Positions 16,881 through 24,606 of a DNA stretch of 64,000 bases are shown here, piece after piece (positions within the stretch are counted from its first letter, which is position 1; each line of letters begins with the position of its first letter). The notes under the pieces were generated by a model that was not told the origin of the DNA, did not search any database, and worked only from the letters and a program-made list of their open reading frames with translations. The stretch is from an uncultured Lachnospiraceae bacterium. Lineage in GTDB: Bacteria > Bacillota > Clostridia > Lachnospirales > Lachnospiraceae. Made by a program: the position numbers and the translations under genes. The DNA is taken from NCBI GenBank assembly GCA_937920345.1, contig CALGVA010000036.1, positions 129,464 through 193,463 of the forward strand, written 5' to 3'.

Positions 16881-17120
16881 TTACTGAACAAGAACCCATG
16901 TTGTAGTTGTGCCGTATACATCGGTACTGCTTTCGATGAAGTTTTTACAGAGATTACAGCGGGTCCCCTGCATATAACCGCCGATACATTCAAGACCGTA
17001 TGTTTTGGAGTTTACCCGGATAACCTTATATGTTAATTCCCTATTTGCGCAAGTGTCGGCAAATTCCGGCTTTTCATTTCTTTTGATCTGCTTGATGATG
17101 TTTCCTTTTACTAATTCCAT
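16881..17120 (-). CDS. Small phage accessory protein with CxxC pair, unknown (79 aa)
   Basis: A leftward gene starting at 17120 behind a GAGAGGAAAA site. Four cysteines including 'CANRELTYKVIRVNSKTYGLECIGGYMQGTRCNLCKNF' suggest a small zinc-binding fold. It is the first gene after operator array 1 (17152-17242) and its promoter. No family recognised; presumed accessory (moron-like) because it runs against the late operon. Confidence 0.6.
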   Translation of the reverse strand: MELVKGNIIKQIKRNEKPEFADTCANRELTYKVIRVNSKTYGLECIGGYMQGTRCNLCKNFIESSTDVYGTTTTWVLVQ

Positions 17121-17151
17121 GTGGTTTTCCTCTCTTTCATTTGATAATTAT

Positions 17152-17242
17152 ATTATATACTTACGGAAGTATAAAAGCAATAGACAATATACACAAACTT
17201 ACGGAAGTATAATTGTGCATTTTATATACTTCCGTAAGAGTA
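17152..17242 (-). promoter_or_regulatory. Promoter with triple operator array 1
   Basis: On the minus strand there is a TTGCTT -35 (17175-17180), a 17-bp spacer and a TATAAT -10 (17152-17157). The spacer is filled by the operator TATACTTACGGAAGTATA (17156-17173). Two further copies lie at 17194-17211 (left arm degenerate) and 17225-17242 (opposite orientation). Start-to-start spacings are 38 and 31 bp. It drives 17120 to 16588. Confidence 0.85.
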
Positions 17243-17244
17243 AA

Positions 17245-17266
17245 AAGAAACCCCGGAAGACCGGGG
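17245..17266 (-). terminator. Leftward rho-independent terminator
   Basis: On the minus strand CCCCGG-TCTT-CCGGGG is followed by TTTCTTTTT. It follows the stop at 17284 and separates this unit from operator array 1. A near-identical copy lies at 18146-18169. Confidence 0.85.
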
Positions 17267-17283
17267 CGGTGCGTTCGCGCTTT

Positions 17284-17544
17284 CTACTCCTGCAATTCGT
17301 TCCAAACATGGTGACCTAATTCGTGCATGGCTTCTGGCGTTTCTTTAACAAACATTGCGAAAAGGAAAGTCAAAAATTCGGATTTTGTTTGCTGCCATTC
17401 TTCCGGGGTCAAGTGCGGGTTTTCTTCCAGCTTCATTTCAAGAAGTTGTTGGGTGATCTCTCGCCCGGCTAGGGTATTCAGTGCCGTTCTTTCTGCTTCT
17501 GTGATCTTTTCGACGAAATCATTAAAATTATTTGCTATATACAT
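17284..17544 (-). CDS. Small phage accessory protein, unknown (86 aa)
   Basis: Leftward, start 17544. An acidic, mostly helical protein ('FNDFVEKITEAERTALNTLAGREITQQLLEMKLEENPHLTPEEWQQTKSEFLTFLFAMFVKETPEAMHELGHHVWNELQE'). The 'HELGHH' near the end superficially recalls a zinc-peptidase HExxH but is HELGH with Gly in the fourth position and lies at the very C-terminus, so no enzymatic claim is made. Last gene of the middle unit. Confidence 0.6.
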   Translation of the reverse strand: MYIANNFNDFVEKITEAERTALNTLAGREITQQLLEMKLEENPHLTPEEWQQTKSEFLTFLFAMFVKETPEAMHELGHHVWNELQE

Positions 17545-17595
17545 TATGTCTTCCCCCGTTTCTGTAGGGCGGCAGCAGAGCCGCCCAGTGATTTG

Positions 17596-17820
17596 TTAAG
17601 CTGTTAAACTGGGACACATAGAGTATTTGCCCAGCGGGTAAACCGTTTCTGTGTTGCGGTATTCAGAAATTTTTTTGTCTATGCGGCATTTTTGAACATT
17701 TTTGCCATCCGTAATGGTGATGGTCTGCGCTGTGCGTGCGGTAACGGTGTATGTCCAGATACAGTTATGATCGCAAATACTTGTCATATTGTATGTTTTA
17801 CCTACTTCAAATTTTTTCAT
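17596..17820 (-). CDS. Small phage accessory protein, beta-rich, unknown (74 aa)
   Basis: Leftward, start 17820 behind GAAAGGAAGG. The sequence 'KKFEVGKTYNMTSICDHNCIWTYTVTARTAQTITITDGKNVQKCRIDKKISEYRNTETVYPLGKYSMCPSLTA' is predicted to be mostly beta strand. Short proteins of this type ('F..G..Y...S..D.......TV..RTA.TIT') are common in firmicute mobile elements as proteins of unknown function. Middle gene of a three-gene unit. Confidence 0.65.
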   Translation of the reverse strand: MKKFEVGKTYNMTSICDHNCIWTYTVTARTAQTITITDGKNVQKCRIDKKISEYRNTETVYPLGKYSMCPSLTA

Positions 17821-17838
17821 CGTGTTTTCCTTCCTTTC

Positions 17839-18021
17839 TTACGAATTAAATACTGAATTATACCATGATTGGCAATCGGAAAGGCTCATTGCTTTTATTC
17901 CAGCACCGCCATTCAATCTATATTTGATCTGGACACTTCTGTTTCGTGGATTTACAATGCCACGTTCTATTTGATCATCAACGCAAGCTGCAATCATTTC
18001 TTTTCTTGTGAGTTTTTTCAT
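17839..18021 (-). CDS. Small phage accessory protein, unknown (60 aa)
   Basis: Leftward. The start is placed at 18021 because GAGAGGAAAGCATA directly precedes that ATG; a longer frame to 18048 runs into the promoter. The N-terminus 'KKLTRKEMIAACVDDQIERGIV' is helical. First gene after operator array 2. No family recognised. Confidence 0.55.
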   Translation of the reverse strand: MKKLTRKEMIAACVDDQIERGIVNPRNRSVQIKYRLNGGAGIKAMSLSDCQSWYNSVFNS

Positions 18022-18052
18022 TATGCTTTCCTCTCTTTCATTTGACAATTAT

Positions 18053-18143
18053 ATTATATACTTACGGAAGTATAAGAACAATAGGCAAAACGCACAAACT
18101 TACGGAAGTATAATTGTGCATTTTATATACTTCCGTAAGAATA
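18053..18143 (-). promoter_or_regulatory. Promoter with triple operator array 2
   Basis: Minus strand -35 TTGTTC (18076-18081), 17-bp spacer, -10 TATAAT (18053-18058). Operators lie at 18057-18074, 18095-18112 and 18126-18143 (reversed), with the same 38- and 31-bp spacings as array 1. The whole block of about 90 bp is nearly identical to array 1. It drives 18021 to 17284. Confidence 0.85.
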
Positions 18144-18145
18144 AA

Positions 18146-18169
18146 AAAGAAAACCCCGGAGGACCGGGG
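18146..18169 (-). terminator. Leftward rho-independent terminator
   Basis: On the minus strand CCCCGG-TCCT-CCGGGG precedes TTTTCTTTTTT. It follows the stop codon of the gene 18182-18466 and insulates it from operator array 2. Confidence 0.85.
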
Positions 18170-18181
18170 CGGTGGAATGAG

Positions 18182-18466
18182 TTATGCAATTCCCATCAAG
18201 TCTTCATGATAAAGAATGACGTATTTGCCATTTTCTTTGTACATGATACTGATTTCACGTTTTAACGGATGATCAAAATTGAAAAACTCAATACTGATTT
18301 CATTTTCACCACCAGCGTCAAATACAAGCGAATTATCTTCCGTCTCATAAACGTTTTCAAAATCGTAACTATTAAGAAACGGCGCAAGACAATCATTTGC
18401 AATGCTGGCATTGCCAAATGATTTCATAAGGTTTGGAATGTCGAAAAGTGTAAAAGTGTTTTTCAT
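18182..18466 (-). CDS. Small phage accessory protein, unknown (94 aa)
   Basis: Leftward single-gene unit, start 18466, with a terminator after its stop and operator array 3 before it. Acidic sequence with a helical N-terminus ('FDIPNLMKSFGNASIANDCLAPFLNS') and a beta-rich C-terminus ('NEISIEFFNFDHPLKREISIMYKENGKYVILYHEDL'). No family recognised. Divergent from the ribbon-helix-helix gene. Confidence 0.6.
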   Translation of the reverse strand: MKNTFTLFDIPNLMKSFGNASIANDCLAPFLNSYDFENVYETEDNSLVFDAGGENEISIEFFNFDHPLKREISIMYKENGKYVILYHEDLMGIA

Positions 18467-18513
18467 GGTTTAGCCCCCTATATTTGAAATGTATTAATTC
18501 CTTAACTGTCTTT

Positions 18514-18631
18514 ATTATATACTTACGGAAGTATAAAAGCAATAGGCAAATTGCACAAACTTACGGAAGTGTATTTATATAAATTTATACTTCCGTAAGT
18601 GAAAAAAACGTGTTATACTTACGGAAATAGA
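18514..18631. promoter_or_regulatory. Divergent promoter region with four operators (array 3)
   Basis: Leftward promoter: -35 TTGCTT (18537-18542), 17 bp, -10 TATAAT (18514-18519). A plausible rightward promoter has -35 TTGCAC (18551-18556), 17 bp and TTTATA (18574-18579). Operators lie at 18518-18535, 18556-18573, 18586-18603 (reversed) and 18614-18631; the first two sit in the spacers of the two promoters. The fourth ends 19 bases before the ribbon-helix-helix start codon, so that gene is probably autoregulated. Confidence 0.82.
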
Positions 18632-18649
18632 AAAAAGGAGGACTAAGAA

Positions 18650-18913
18650 ATGTCGGAAGATAAGAAAATAGCAGAGCAGCAGGAAAAAAAGTCAACCATT
18701 CCGAGGGGACCGGCTGCAACCGCAGCAAAAAATAAATACCGCGACAATAATTATGATAGGGCAGAACTGGCAATGCCAAAAGGAATGAAAGAAGCTGTAC
18801 GAGAGATCGCAAAGCAGCAAGGGCAGTCGTTCAATGAATATGTCTGCGCAGCAATCAAAGAAAAGGCGCAGAAGGACACCGGGGAGGAACTGGCGTGGGA
18901 GAAAAAGAGATAG
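18650..18913 (+). CDS. Ribbon-helix-helix (Arc/CopG-type) DNA-binding protein, candidate repressor of the operator arrays
   Basis: An 87-residue protein from ATG 18650 (AAAAAAGGAGG). After a charged, disordered N-terminus (1-35), residues about 38-75 fit the RHH pattern: a beta strand 'DRAELAMPKG', helix A 'MKEAVREIAKQQG' and helix B 'SFNEYVCAAIKEKA' with the conserved G-x-S-x-N-E turn. RHH dimers bind short, tandem, palindrome-like sites in arrays and bend promoters. This gene lies next to ten copies of such a site, one of them in its own leader. The link to the sites is inference from position and family. Confidence 0.85.
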   Translation: MSEDKKIAEQQEKKSTIPRGPAATAAKNKYRDNNYDRAELAMPKGMKEAVREIAKQQGQSFNEYVCAAIKEKAQKDTGEELAWEKKR

Positions 18914-18941
18914 AATGACTGGCGACGGAGGGTGAAGCAAG

Positions 18942-19394
18942 TTGAACAATTTGGAAGAATGGGGAAAAGCAAGGAAAACAGTAAAAAAGGCGTGGGAACA
19001 CTGGAAACCGCATTTTGAAATACTCAATTCAGAGAACGGGGAAAAACTGCGGGCTTTCTTCTTGCTGGACGACACAAACATAGAGTGGAAACTTTATGAC
19101 GGAGTGCCGGAGGAATCAAAGAAAGACTTTGCAGACTATATGCAGGACGCAAAAGAGGAACTAATTGAAAAAGTGGGATTTGAATTTGGACCACAGGAAG
19201 AAGAACTGACGGACACGGGAGCGAGAAAAGCAACCGAAAAACTTTCAAAATGTATGAAGGAATATGAAAGAAAAACGGGGCTGGGTCTGCCGGGGCTTGT
19301 TTTCAATATGCTTTTCTATTCGGAATGGTTAGCATTGCCGGAAGAAATACTTGAAAAACGGTATGAAGAAGAAATGAACGGAGTAAATCAATAA
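18942..19394 (+). CDS. Phage protein of unknown function (150 aa)
   Basis: From TTG 18942 behind GGAGGGTG. A helical, charged protein ('EEWGKARKTVKKAWEHWKPHFEILNSENGEKLRAFFLLDDTNIEWKLYDGVPEESKKDFADYMQDAKEELIEKVGFEFGPQEEELTDTGARKATEKLSKCMKEYERKTGLGLPG') with no motif I recognise. It lies 28 bases after the RHH gene and is followed by a strong terminator, so the two form one operon at the prophage edge. Confidence 0.6.
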   Translation: MNNLEEWGKARKTVKKAWEHWKPHFEILNSENGEKLRAFFLLDDTNIEWKLYDGVPEESKKDFADYMQDAKEELIEKVGFEFGPQEEELTDTGARKATEKLSKCMKEYERKTGLGLPGLVFNMLFYSEWLALPEEILEKRYEEEMNGVNQ

Positions 19395-19397
19395 AAC

Positions 19398-19429
19398 AAC
19401 CCCGGAGGGCAGCCGCATTCCGGGGTTTT
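19398..19429 (+). terminator. Rho-independent terminator at the prophage right end
   Basis: AACCCCGGA (19398-19406) pairs with TCCGGGGTT (19419-19427), followed by TTTTC. It is the last prophage feature before the interrupted ABC ATPase gene. Confidence 0.88.
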
Positions 19430-19475
19430 CCTATGTTATACTAACTAAACATATCCCACGGGCAATCTGGACAGC
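19430..19475. other. Prophage right attachment region (attR), approximate
   Basis: The reading frame of the ABC ATPase remnant becomes recognisable at 19455 (P-T-G-N-L-D-S, the segment after Walker B). Upstream of it are an in-frame stop (19446-19448) and the last prophage terminator. The crossover therefore lies close to 19455-19475. The exact core cannot be fixed without the left end, which is outside the window. Confidence 0.65.
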
Positions 19476-19640
19476 AAGACCACGCAGGAGGTATTGGGTC
19501 TTCTCAAGCTGACCGGAGAGCAGTTCCATCAGACGATCGTCATGATTACGCACAATGAGGCGCTGGCCCAGCTCTGCGACAGGGTGATCCATATCGAGGA
19601 CGGCAGAATCGTGTCATCTGACAAGGAGGTGCACGCATGA
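19455..19640 (+). pseudogene. 3' remnant of an ABC transporter ATP-binding protein gene split by the prophage
   Basis: The frame reads P-T-G-N-L-D-S, then 'TTQEVLGLLKLTGEQFHQ', then the H-loop 'VMITHNEALAQLCDRVIHIEDGRIV', ending at TGA 19638-19640. This is the C-terminal quarter (about 60 residues) of a MacB/LolD/BceA-type ATPase that pairs with FtsX permeases. Walker A, Q-loop, signature and Walker B parts are missing; they should lie left of the prophage, outside this window. The stop overlaps the permease start (ATGA), showing the original operon. Confidence 0.9.
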
Positions 19641-22309
19641 TCAATAATAACGATGCGGTTGTTCGCAAATTATCTAACCGGAGTCTTAAGAACAACCGTA
19701 TGCGTAATCTGTTTGCGGTGGCGGCGATTGCGCTGACGGGGATTCTTTTCACGGCGGTTTTTTCTCTGGTGGGCGGCGCCATGCAGACAGCACAGGAAAG
19801 CACGATGCGGGAAGTGGGCGGCAGATTTCATGCAGGGTTAAAGGGCGCGACAAAGGAGCAGTATGAGAAAGTGGCTGCCGATCCGATGGTGGCGAAGAGC
19901 AGTTACAATATTTTCATAGGAACGGCGGATAATATCGTGAAATGGAGTGCGGAAATCCGGTATCTGCCGGAGGAGGACACGCTGTATGACATGTTCATCG
20001 AACTGGAGGAAGGGCATCTGCCCGAGGCGGAGAATGAAATTGTCGTGAATACGTTTGTACTCGACGAACTGCAGCTGCCCTATAGGCTGGGGGAGAAGAT
20101 CCCGCTGACGTTCCGCTTTCTGGATCAGACGATCGAAGACGAGTTTATCGTGAGCGGCTGGTATCGGGGCGACTATGTGTCGCATGCCAGCGAGCTCTTT
20201 GTATCTGAGAGCTATTGGAAGAAGCTAAAAGGCTCTCTGACGGATGAGGACTTCCTGCGGTGGGGGGAAGCACACCCGGAGGACCGGGATGTGGGGCTGT
20301 ATGCCGGCAATGTCTTCTTTCATAAGGCATCCGGACTGGATGATAAAATAAGGACTGTTATTATGAATGCCGGATACGAGCCGGAAACGGAACTGGATTA
20401 CGGCGTCAACTGGGCGTATATGAGCAGCCGTGCAGAGACGGCAGATTTTTTTTCGATTATGATGATACTGAGTGCGGTTCTGGTCATTCTGATTACGGGA
20501 TATCTGATTATCTATAACATTTTTCAGATTTCCGTGATCAGCGATATCCGGTTTTACGGACTGCTTAAAACCATCGGGACGACGACGAGACAGATTCGCA
20601 GGCTGGTGAGACGACAGGTGATGCTGCTGTCAGCTATCGGTATTCCAATCGGGCTGGCGGTCGGATACGGGATCGGTAAGTGCGCTCTGCCTTTTGTACT
20701 CAGTATTGCAGATTATAACGGTGCAGATGATTCTCTGCGGTTCAATCCGTGGATTTTAGTGTTCAGTGCGGCATTCTCGTTCTTGACGGTCTTCTTAAGC
20801 AGCCGTAAACCGGCGAAGATTGCGGGCAGTATCTCACCGATTGAGGCGGTTAAATATACGGAAGCGGGTCTGCAGGGCAAAGCGGCTGGCAGAAAGAAGA
20901 AACGGCACGCCGCACGGAGAAGATTCAGTGCGGTTTCCATGGCACTGTCTAATCTTACAAGAAATAAGCGTACGACGGCCGTTGTCATAACGGCAATTTC
21001 ATTCAGTATGATCCTGCTGTCGATTATTATGACTGCGGTGGGAAGCTTCAGAATCGAGCAGTTTATGGAGCAGCGGATTACGGGAGATTTCATGTTAGGC
21101 AATATTAATCTTACGTCCTCCGCCTCGCACAGCGGTGATGTTGAGATTGCGCCGGAATATCTGGAACTGGCAGATGCGCAGGCAGGCATTGAGCGGCGTC
21201 AGGAAATGTGGGCTCGCTTCAGAACGTTTCTGCAGGTGGATGAGAAGGCACGGGAACAGCTTCAGAAACTGGATGCGGAGGGGAAACTGAGACGGGATAG
21301 AAACAGCGGGGAAAATTTCGATAAACTGCTGCGGGGGGAAATGTCAATGAATGGTTATTTCTATGGCTACAGTGAGGAACTGTTGTCTGAACTGCATGTG
21401 TTGGAAGGAACTCTGGACATGGAGAAATTCCGTTCAGGAGATTATGTTCTGCTGGGGCAGCTGCACGGCGATGAGTGGCTTCTGCCGGAGGACCATATCT
21501 ATCACCCGAAAGATAAAGTGACGCTGGAAATGTACACTGAGAATTCAACATCTCGTGAGATTACAAATGAAGCCGGCGAGACGATTGACGTGGTATACGA
21601 GAACCTGGAGGAAAAAGAGTACGAGGTTATGGCAATTGTCGATATTCCGGCTTGTATGGATCTGCACAGGTATCCGGTAAATGCCTGTGAGGTGGTACTG
21701 CCGTTTACGGAGGTGCAGACGGAGACAGACGGATATGGGAATGATGAGAAAGCCGTGTGGTGCTGGCAGAAATTTATGGTGTCTTATGAGGTATCTGACG
21801 AGGAACAGGCAGCTTTTGAAGCGGCAGTCAGATCATACGCAGACAGTCACTCGACGGTGGGGTATCTGACGAAGGACAATCTGCGCAAAGAGTTTGATAG
21901 TATGGTGACGGTCATAGCTGTCGTCGGCGTATCCCTTGCCACTGTGATTGCGTTAATCGGAAGCCTGAACTTCGTCAATGCCATCATAACAGGAATTATT
22001 TCCAGAAAACGGGAGTTTGCCATGCTGCAGAGTATCGGCATGACCGATGAGCAGCTCAGAAAGACGCTGGTCTGCGAGGGCGGCGCATACATTGTAATTG
22101 CGGGAGGCATCAGTCTGATCGTGGGAAGTGTGCTGTCTTATCTGATCGTAAATGCGCTGAATCACATGATCCTGTTCTTCGAGTACCGGTTCCAGATCTG
22201 GTCGTTTGTGATCATGATTCCGATCCTCATGCTGGTAGCGGTACTGGCACCGGTGGCGGCGTATCAGAATCTGCACAGGAAGAGTATTGTGGAGAGACTG
22301 CGGGATTAG
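19637..22309 (+). CDS. ABC transporter permease, FtsX/MacB-like
   Basis: An 890-residue protein from ATG 19637 behind AAGGAGGTG. One N-terminal span (about 23-45), then a periplasmic-type domain, a first FtsX unit (about 270-400: 'SIMMILSAVLVILITGYLIIYNIFQI' and 'FYGLLKTIGTTTRQIRRLVRRQVMLLSAIGIPIGLAVGYGIGK'). A second span (about 445-470), a large external domain and a second FtsX unit (about 755-885: 'AVVGVSLATVIALIGSLNFVNAIITGIISRKREFAMLQSIGMTDEQL') follow. Its partner ATPase is the split gene upstream, so the transporter is probably inactive in this lysogen and transcription from the original promoter is cut off. Confidence 0.92.
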   Translation: MINNNDAVVRKLSNRSLKNNRMRNLFAVAAIALTGILFTAVFSLVGGAMQTAQESTMREVGGRFHAGLKGATKEQYEKVAADPMVAKSSYNIFIGTADNIVKWSAEIRYLPEEDTLYDMFIELEEGHLPEAENEIVVNTFVLDELQLPYRLGEKIPLTFRFLDQTIEDEFIVSGWYRGDYVSHASELFVSESYWKKLKGSLTDEDFLRWGEAHPEDRDVGLYAGNVFFHKASGLDDKIRTVIMNAGYEPETELDYGVNWAYMSSRAETADFFSIMMILSAVLVILITGYLIIYNIFQISVISDIRFYGLLKTIGTTTRQIRRLVRRQVMLLSAIGIPIGLAVGYGIGKCALPFVLSIADYNGADDSLRFNPWILVFSAAFSFLTVFLSSRKPAKIAGSISPIEAVKYTEAGLQGKAAGRKKKRHAARRRFSAVSMALSNLTRNKRTTAVVITAISFSMILLSIIMTAVGSFRIEQFMEQRITGDFMLGNINLTSSASHSGDVEIAPEYLELADAQAGIERRQEMWARFRTFLQVDEKAREQLQKLDAEGKLRRDRNSGENFDKLLRGEMSMNGYFYGYSEELLSELHVLEGTLDMEKFRSGDYVLLGQLHGDEWLLPEDHIYHPKDKVTLEMYTENSTSREITNEAGETIDVVYENLEEKEYEVMAIVDIPACMDLHRYPVNACEVVLPFTEVQTETDGYGNDEKAVWCWQKFMVSYEVSDEEQAAFEAAVRSYADSHSTVGYLTKDNLRKEFDSMVTVIAVVGVSLATVIALIGSLNFVNAIITGIISRKREFAMLQSIGMTDEQLRKTLVCEGGAYIVIAGGISLIVGSVLSYLIVNALNHMILFFEYRFQIWSFVIMIPILMLVAVLAPVAAYQNLHRKSIVERLRD

Positions 22310-22369
22310 CGAGAGACTTTCCACACGGATAATTCACATCTATGATACAACTTAGCCAAAACTATGACG

Positions 22370-22407
22370 AAACACCCGGGTAGGATAGAGATATCCTGTT
22401 CGGGTGT
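22370..22407 (+). terminator. Hairpin terminator after the ABC permease
   Basis: AACACCCGGGTAGGATA pairs along its whole length (17 bp, three G-U pairs) with TATCCTGTTCGGGTGTT, loop GAGA. The following GTTGTAG is only weakly U-rich. Probably the end of the ABC operon. Confidence 0.7.
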
Positions 22408-22489
22408 TGTTGTAGTTCGGGGAAGTCCGTCATAAATATGAAGTATGACCGGTGTGAGATTCCGCAGAGCGGAATCGAGGAGGTAGTGT

Positions 22490-23461
22490 ATGAATAACAA
22501 TAGTAGAAGAGTCCGAGAAGAGATGAGGCGGGTAAGATATCGGGAACGACAGATTAAGAAACAATTGTTATTGATTGTGAAAGGTCTGTTTCTGACGGTG
22601 CTTTTGCTACATATTAAAATACTGGATTCGGAGCTTAAGCAGGTACAGGTTGCGCTGAAAAGGATAGAGATTCCGCAGTATGAGATATCACAGACTGTCG
22701 AAGAGACAAAACAGGAAGCAGATTATGTCAGCAGCATAGGGATCGTGAGTGTGGAACGACCGGTACAGCGTACATGGACGGAGACGCTTCTGCGGCTGGA
22801 CAGCCTGGGACAGGCAGATCCTGTGATTGCCAAGATCAATCAGGACAGGGACCGCTATCCGGAGAAAATGCTGACTGCACTGGCTAATAATCCGGAGATG
22901 GCGGATTATGTGGCGGGATATCCGGGCGGAAGCGACAGTACGGCAGGCAGTCTGACGCAGGCGGAGAAAGAACAGGCCTTTCCCCTGCTGCTGCAGTGGG
23001 ATCCGCGATGGGGATATCGTTCTTACGGCAGCGACAGTTATATCGGTGTGTCCGGATGCGGCCCGACATGTCTCGCCATGGCGATGTATTTCCTGACCGG
23101 TGATGAGAGCATGACGCCTGACAGGATCGCGGACTATGCGCTGGAGAACGGCTATTATGTGGAAGGCACAGGCACGGCATGGGCATTGATGAAGGATTTC
23201 CCGCGGTTTTACGGTATTAAAGTAACGGAACCGGAGATTTCTGAGTATGCGCTGCGCACGGAGCTGGATCAGGGTAGTATTCTGATCTGCGCTATGGGGA
23301 AAGGCGAATTTACGGCGGCAGGGCATTTTATCGTGATCTACGGATACGACCGGGAAGGATTTCAAGTCAATGATCCCAACTGCGTGGCTAGAAGCAGAAA
23401 ACGGTGGGGATTTGATGAGATCAGAGGACAGATCAAGAACGTGTGGGCGATGCATGGATAA
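22490..23461 (+). CDS. Membrane-anchored C39-like cysteine peptidase (Peptidase_C39_2)
   Basis: A 323-residue protein from ATG 22490 (GAGGAGGTAG). A basic N-terminus and one membrane span (about 24-44) are followed by a helical stalk, then a papain-like domain from about 165. The catalytic Cys is C190 in 'GVSGCGPTCLAMAM', the His is H279 in 'GHFIVIYGYDREGFQVNDP', and the Asn/Asp of 'VNDP' fits the third catalytic position. These proteins are usually extracytoplasmic and of unknown substrate; no partner bacteriocin or ABC exporter is next to it. Monocistronic. Confidence 0.85.
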   Translation: MNNNSRRVREEMRRVRYRERQIKKQLLLIVKGLFLTVLLLHIKILDSELKQVQVALKRIEIPQYEISQTVEETKQEADYVSSIGIVSVERPVQRTWTETLLRLDSLGQADPVIAKINQDRDRYPEKMLTALANNPEMADYVAGYPGGSDSTAGSLTQAEKEQAFPLLLQWDPRWGYRSYGSDSYIGVSGCGPTCLAMAMYFLTGDESMTPDRIADYALENGYYVEGTGTAWALMKDFPRFYGIKVTEPEISEYALRTELDQGSILICAMGKGEFTAAGHFIVIYGYDREGFQVNDPNCVARSRKRWGFDEIRGQIKNVWAMHG

Positions 23462-23575
23462 AAACGTGTGAAATTGTCAGCAAATGATTTCGAGTGTTAT
23501 TTTTGTCAAAAAGATGATTTCACTACAGAGAAATGATATACTGATATGTAAATGCAGAAAGGAACAGGTATCAGT

Positions 23576-24520
23576 ATGGAACCGGTTAATCCACAGGCAA
23601 CTTATCACGCGAAGAAACTGCTGCAATATCTGACGGCAATCGGCGGACGTAAGATCATCACGGGACAGCACACGCAGACCGTGGCGATGGAGGAGATTGC
23701 CGAGATCAGGAGAATCACGGGCAGAGAGCCGGCGCTTCGCGGATTCGAACTGCTGGCGTATTCCCCGAATATCCGTTATGAGACAGGTGATGAACATTGC
23801 CGGACGGAGATCGACGAGAACCGTAACACATTAGAATATGCCAGAGACTTCGGGCGAAAGGGCGGCATCGTCGCCTTTACATGGCACTGGTTCTCGCCTC
23901 TGGGCGGCCGGGATAAGAGCTTCTATGCGGAGAAGACGGAGTTTGATCCGGAGAAAGTGCTGCAGGCAGGAACCGCGGAGCGGGAGGCATTCTATCATGA
24001 TATGGATGTCATGGCGGAATGTCTGAGACCTTTTCTGGAGGAGGACATTCCGGTATTGTGGCGGCCTTTTCATGAAGCGGAAGGCGGCTGGTTCTGGTGG
24101 GGCAGGAAAGGCCCGGCGGTGGCGGCTAAGCTGTACCGGCTGATGTATGCGCATTTCGTAAATGTACACCATCTCAATAACCTGCTGTGGGTATGGAACT
24201 GTCCGCTTAAGGAAGGATATCCGGGTGACGATGTGGTGGATATCATCTCGCGTGATCTGTATGTGGAGAAGGGTACTAAAACGGATTACCGCAAAGAATA
24301 CGAAGAACTTGTTTCGATTACGCAGGCGGCAAAACCCGCGGCGCTGGCGGAGATCGGTATCCTGCCGGACATAGGGCTGCTTGAGAAGAGCCGTGTGCCC
24401 TGGTGCTACTATATGACATGGAGCAAGGGATTTGTGATGACGGAGGAGTTTAACAGCCACGAGGCGCTCTGTGAGATCTATGACAGTGCGTATGCAGTGA
24501 CTTATCCGGCAGAAGTATAG
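23576..24520 (+). CDS. Glycoside hydrolase family 26 (beta-mannanase-like)
   Basis: A 314-residue protein; ATG 23576 is preferred over 23552 because GAAAGGAAC precedes it. TIM-barrel enzyme with 'KIITGQHTQ' (strand 1), 'GGIVAFTWHWFSPLGG', 'PVLWRPFHEAEGGWFWWG' (E167 as acid/base) and 'PAALAEIGI' (E259 as nucleophile), the two GH26 catalytic glutamates. No signal peptide, so it acts inside the cell, probably on imported manno-oligosaccharides. GH26 members act on beta-1,4-mannan or related beta-glycans. No transporter gene is adjacent. Confidence 0.9.
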   Translation: MEPVNPQATYHAKKLLQYLTAIGGRKIITGQHTQTVAMEEIAEIRRITGREPALRGFELLAYSPNIRYETGDEHCRTEIDENRNTLEYARDFGRKGGIVAFTWHWFSPLGGRDKSFYAEKTEFDPEKVLQAGTAEREAFYHDMDVMAECLRPFLEEDIPVLWRPFHEAEGGWFWWGRKGPAVAAKLYRLMYAHFVNVHHLNNLLWVWNCPLKEGYPGDDVVDIISRDLYVEKGTKTDYRKEYEELVSITQAAKPAALAEIGILPDIGLLEKSRVPWCYYMTWSKGFVMTEEFNSHEALCEIYDSAYAVTYPAEV

Positions 24521-24606
24521 CGCATTTATGATACAATATCTGGTAAGTGCACATAATATCTTGTGGTTGTAAATTGAGTGCCTTATGATATAATTTTTAT
24601 ATATTT

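Noticed and set aside
17284..17310. HELGHH near the C-terminus of the 86-residue protein as a zinc-protease motif
   Set aside because: It does not fit HExxH plus a downstream ligand in a domain of suitable size; the protein is too short and the motif lies at its very end.
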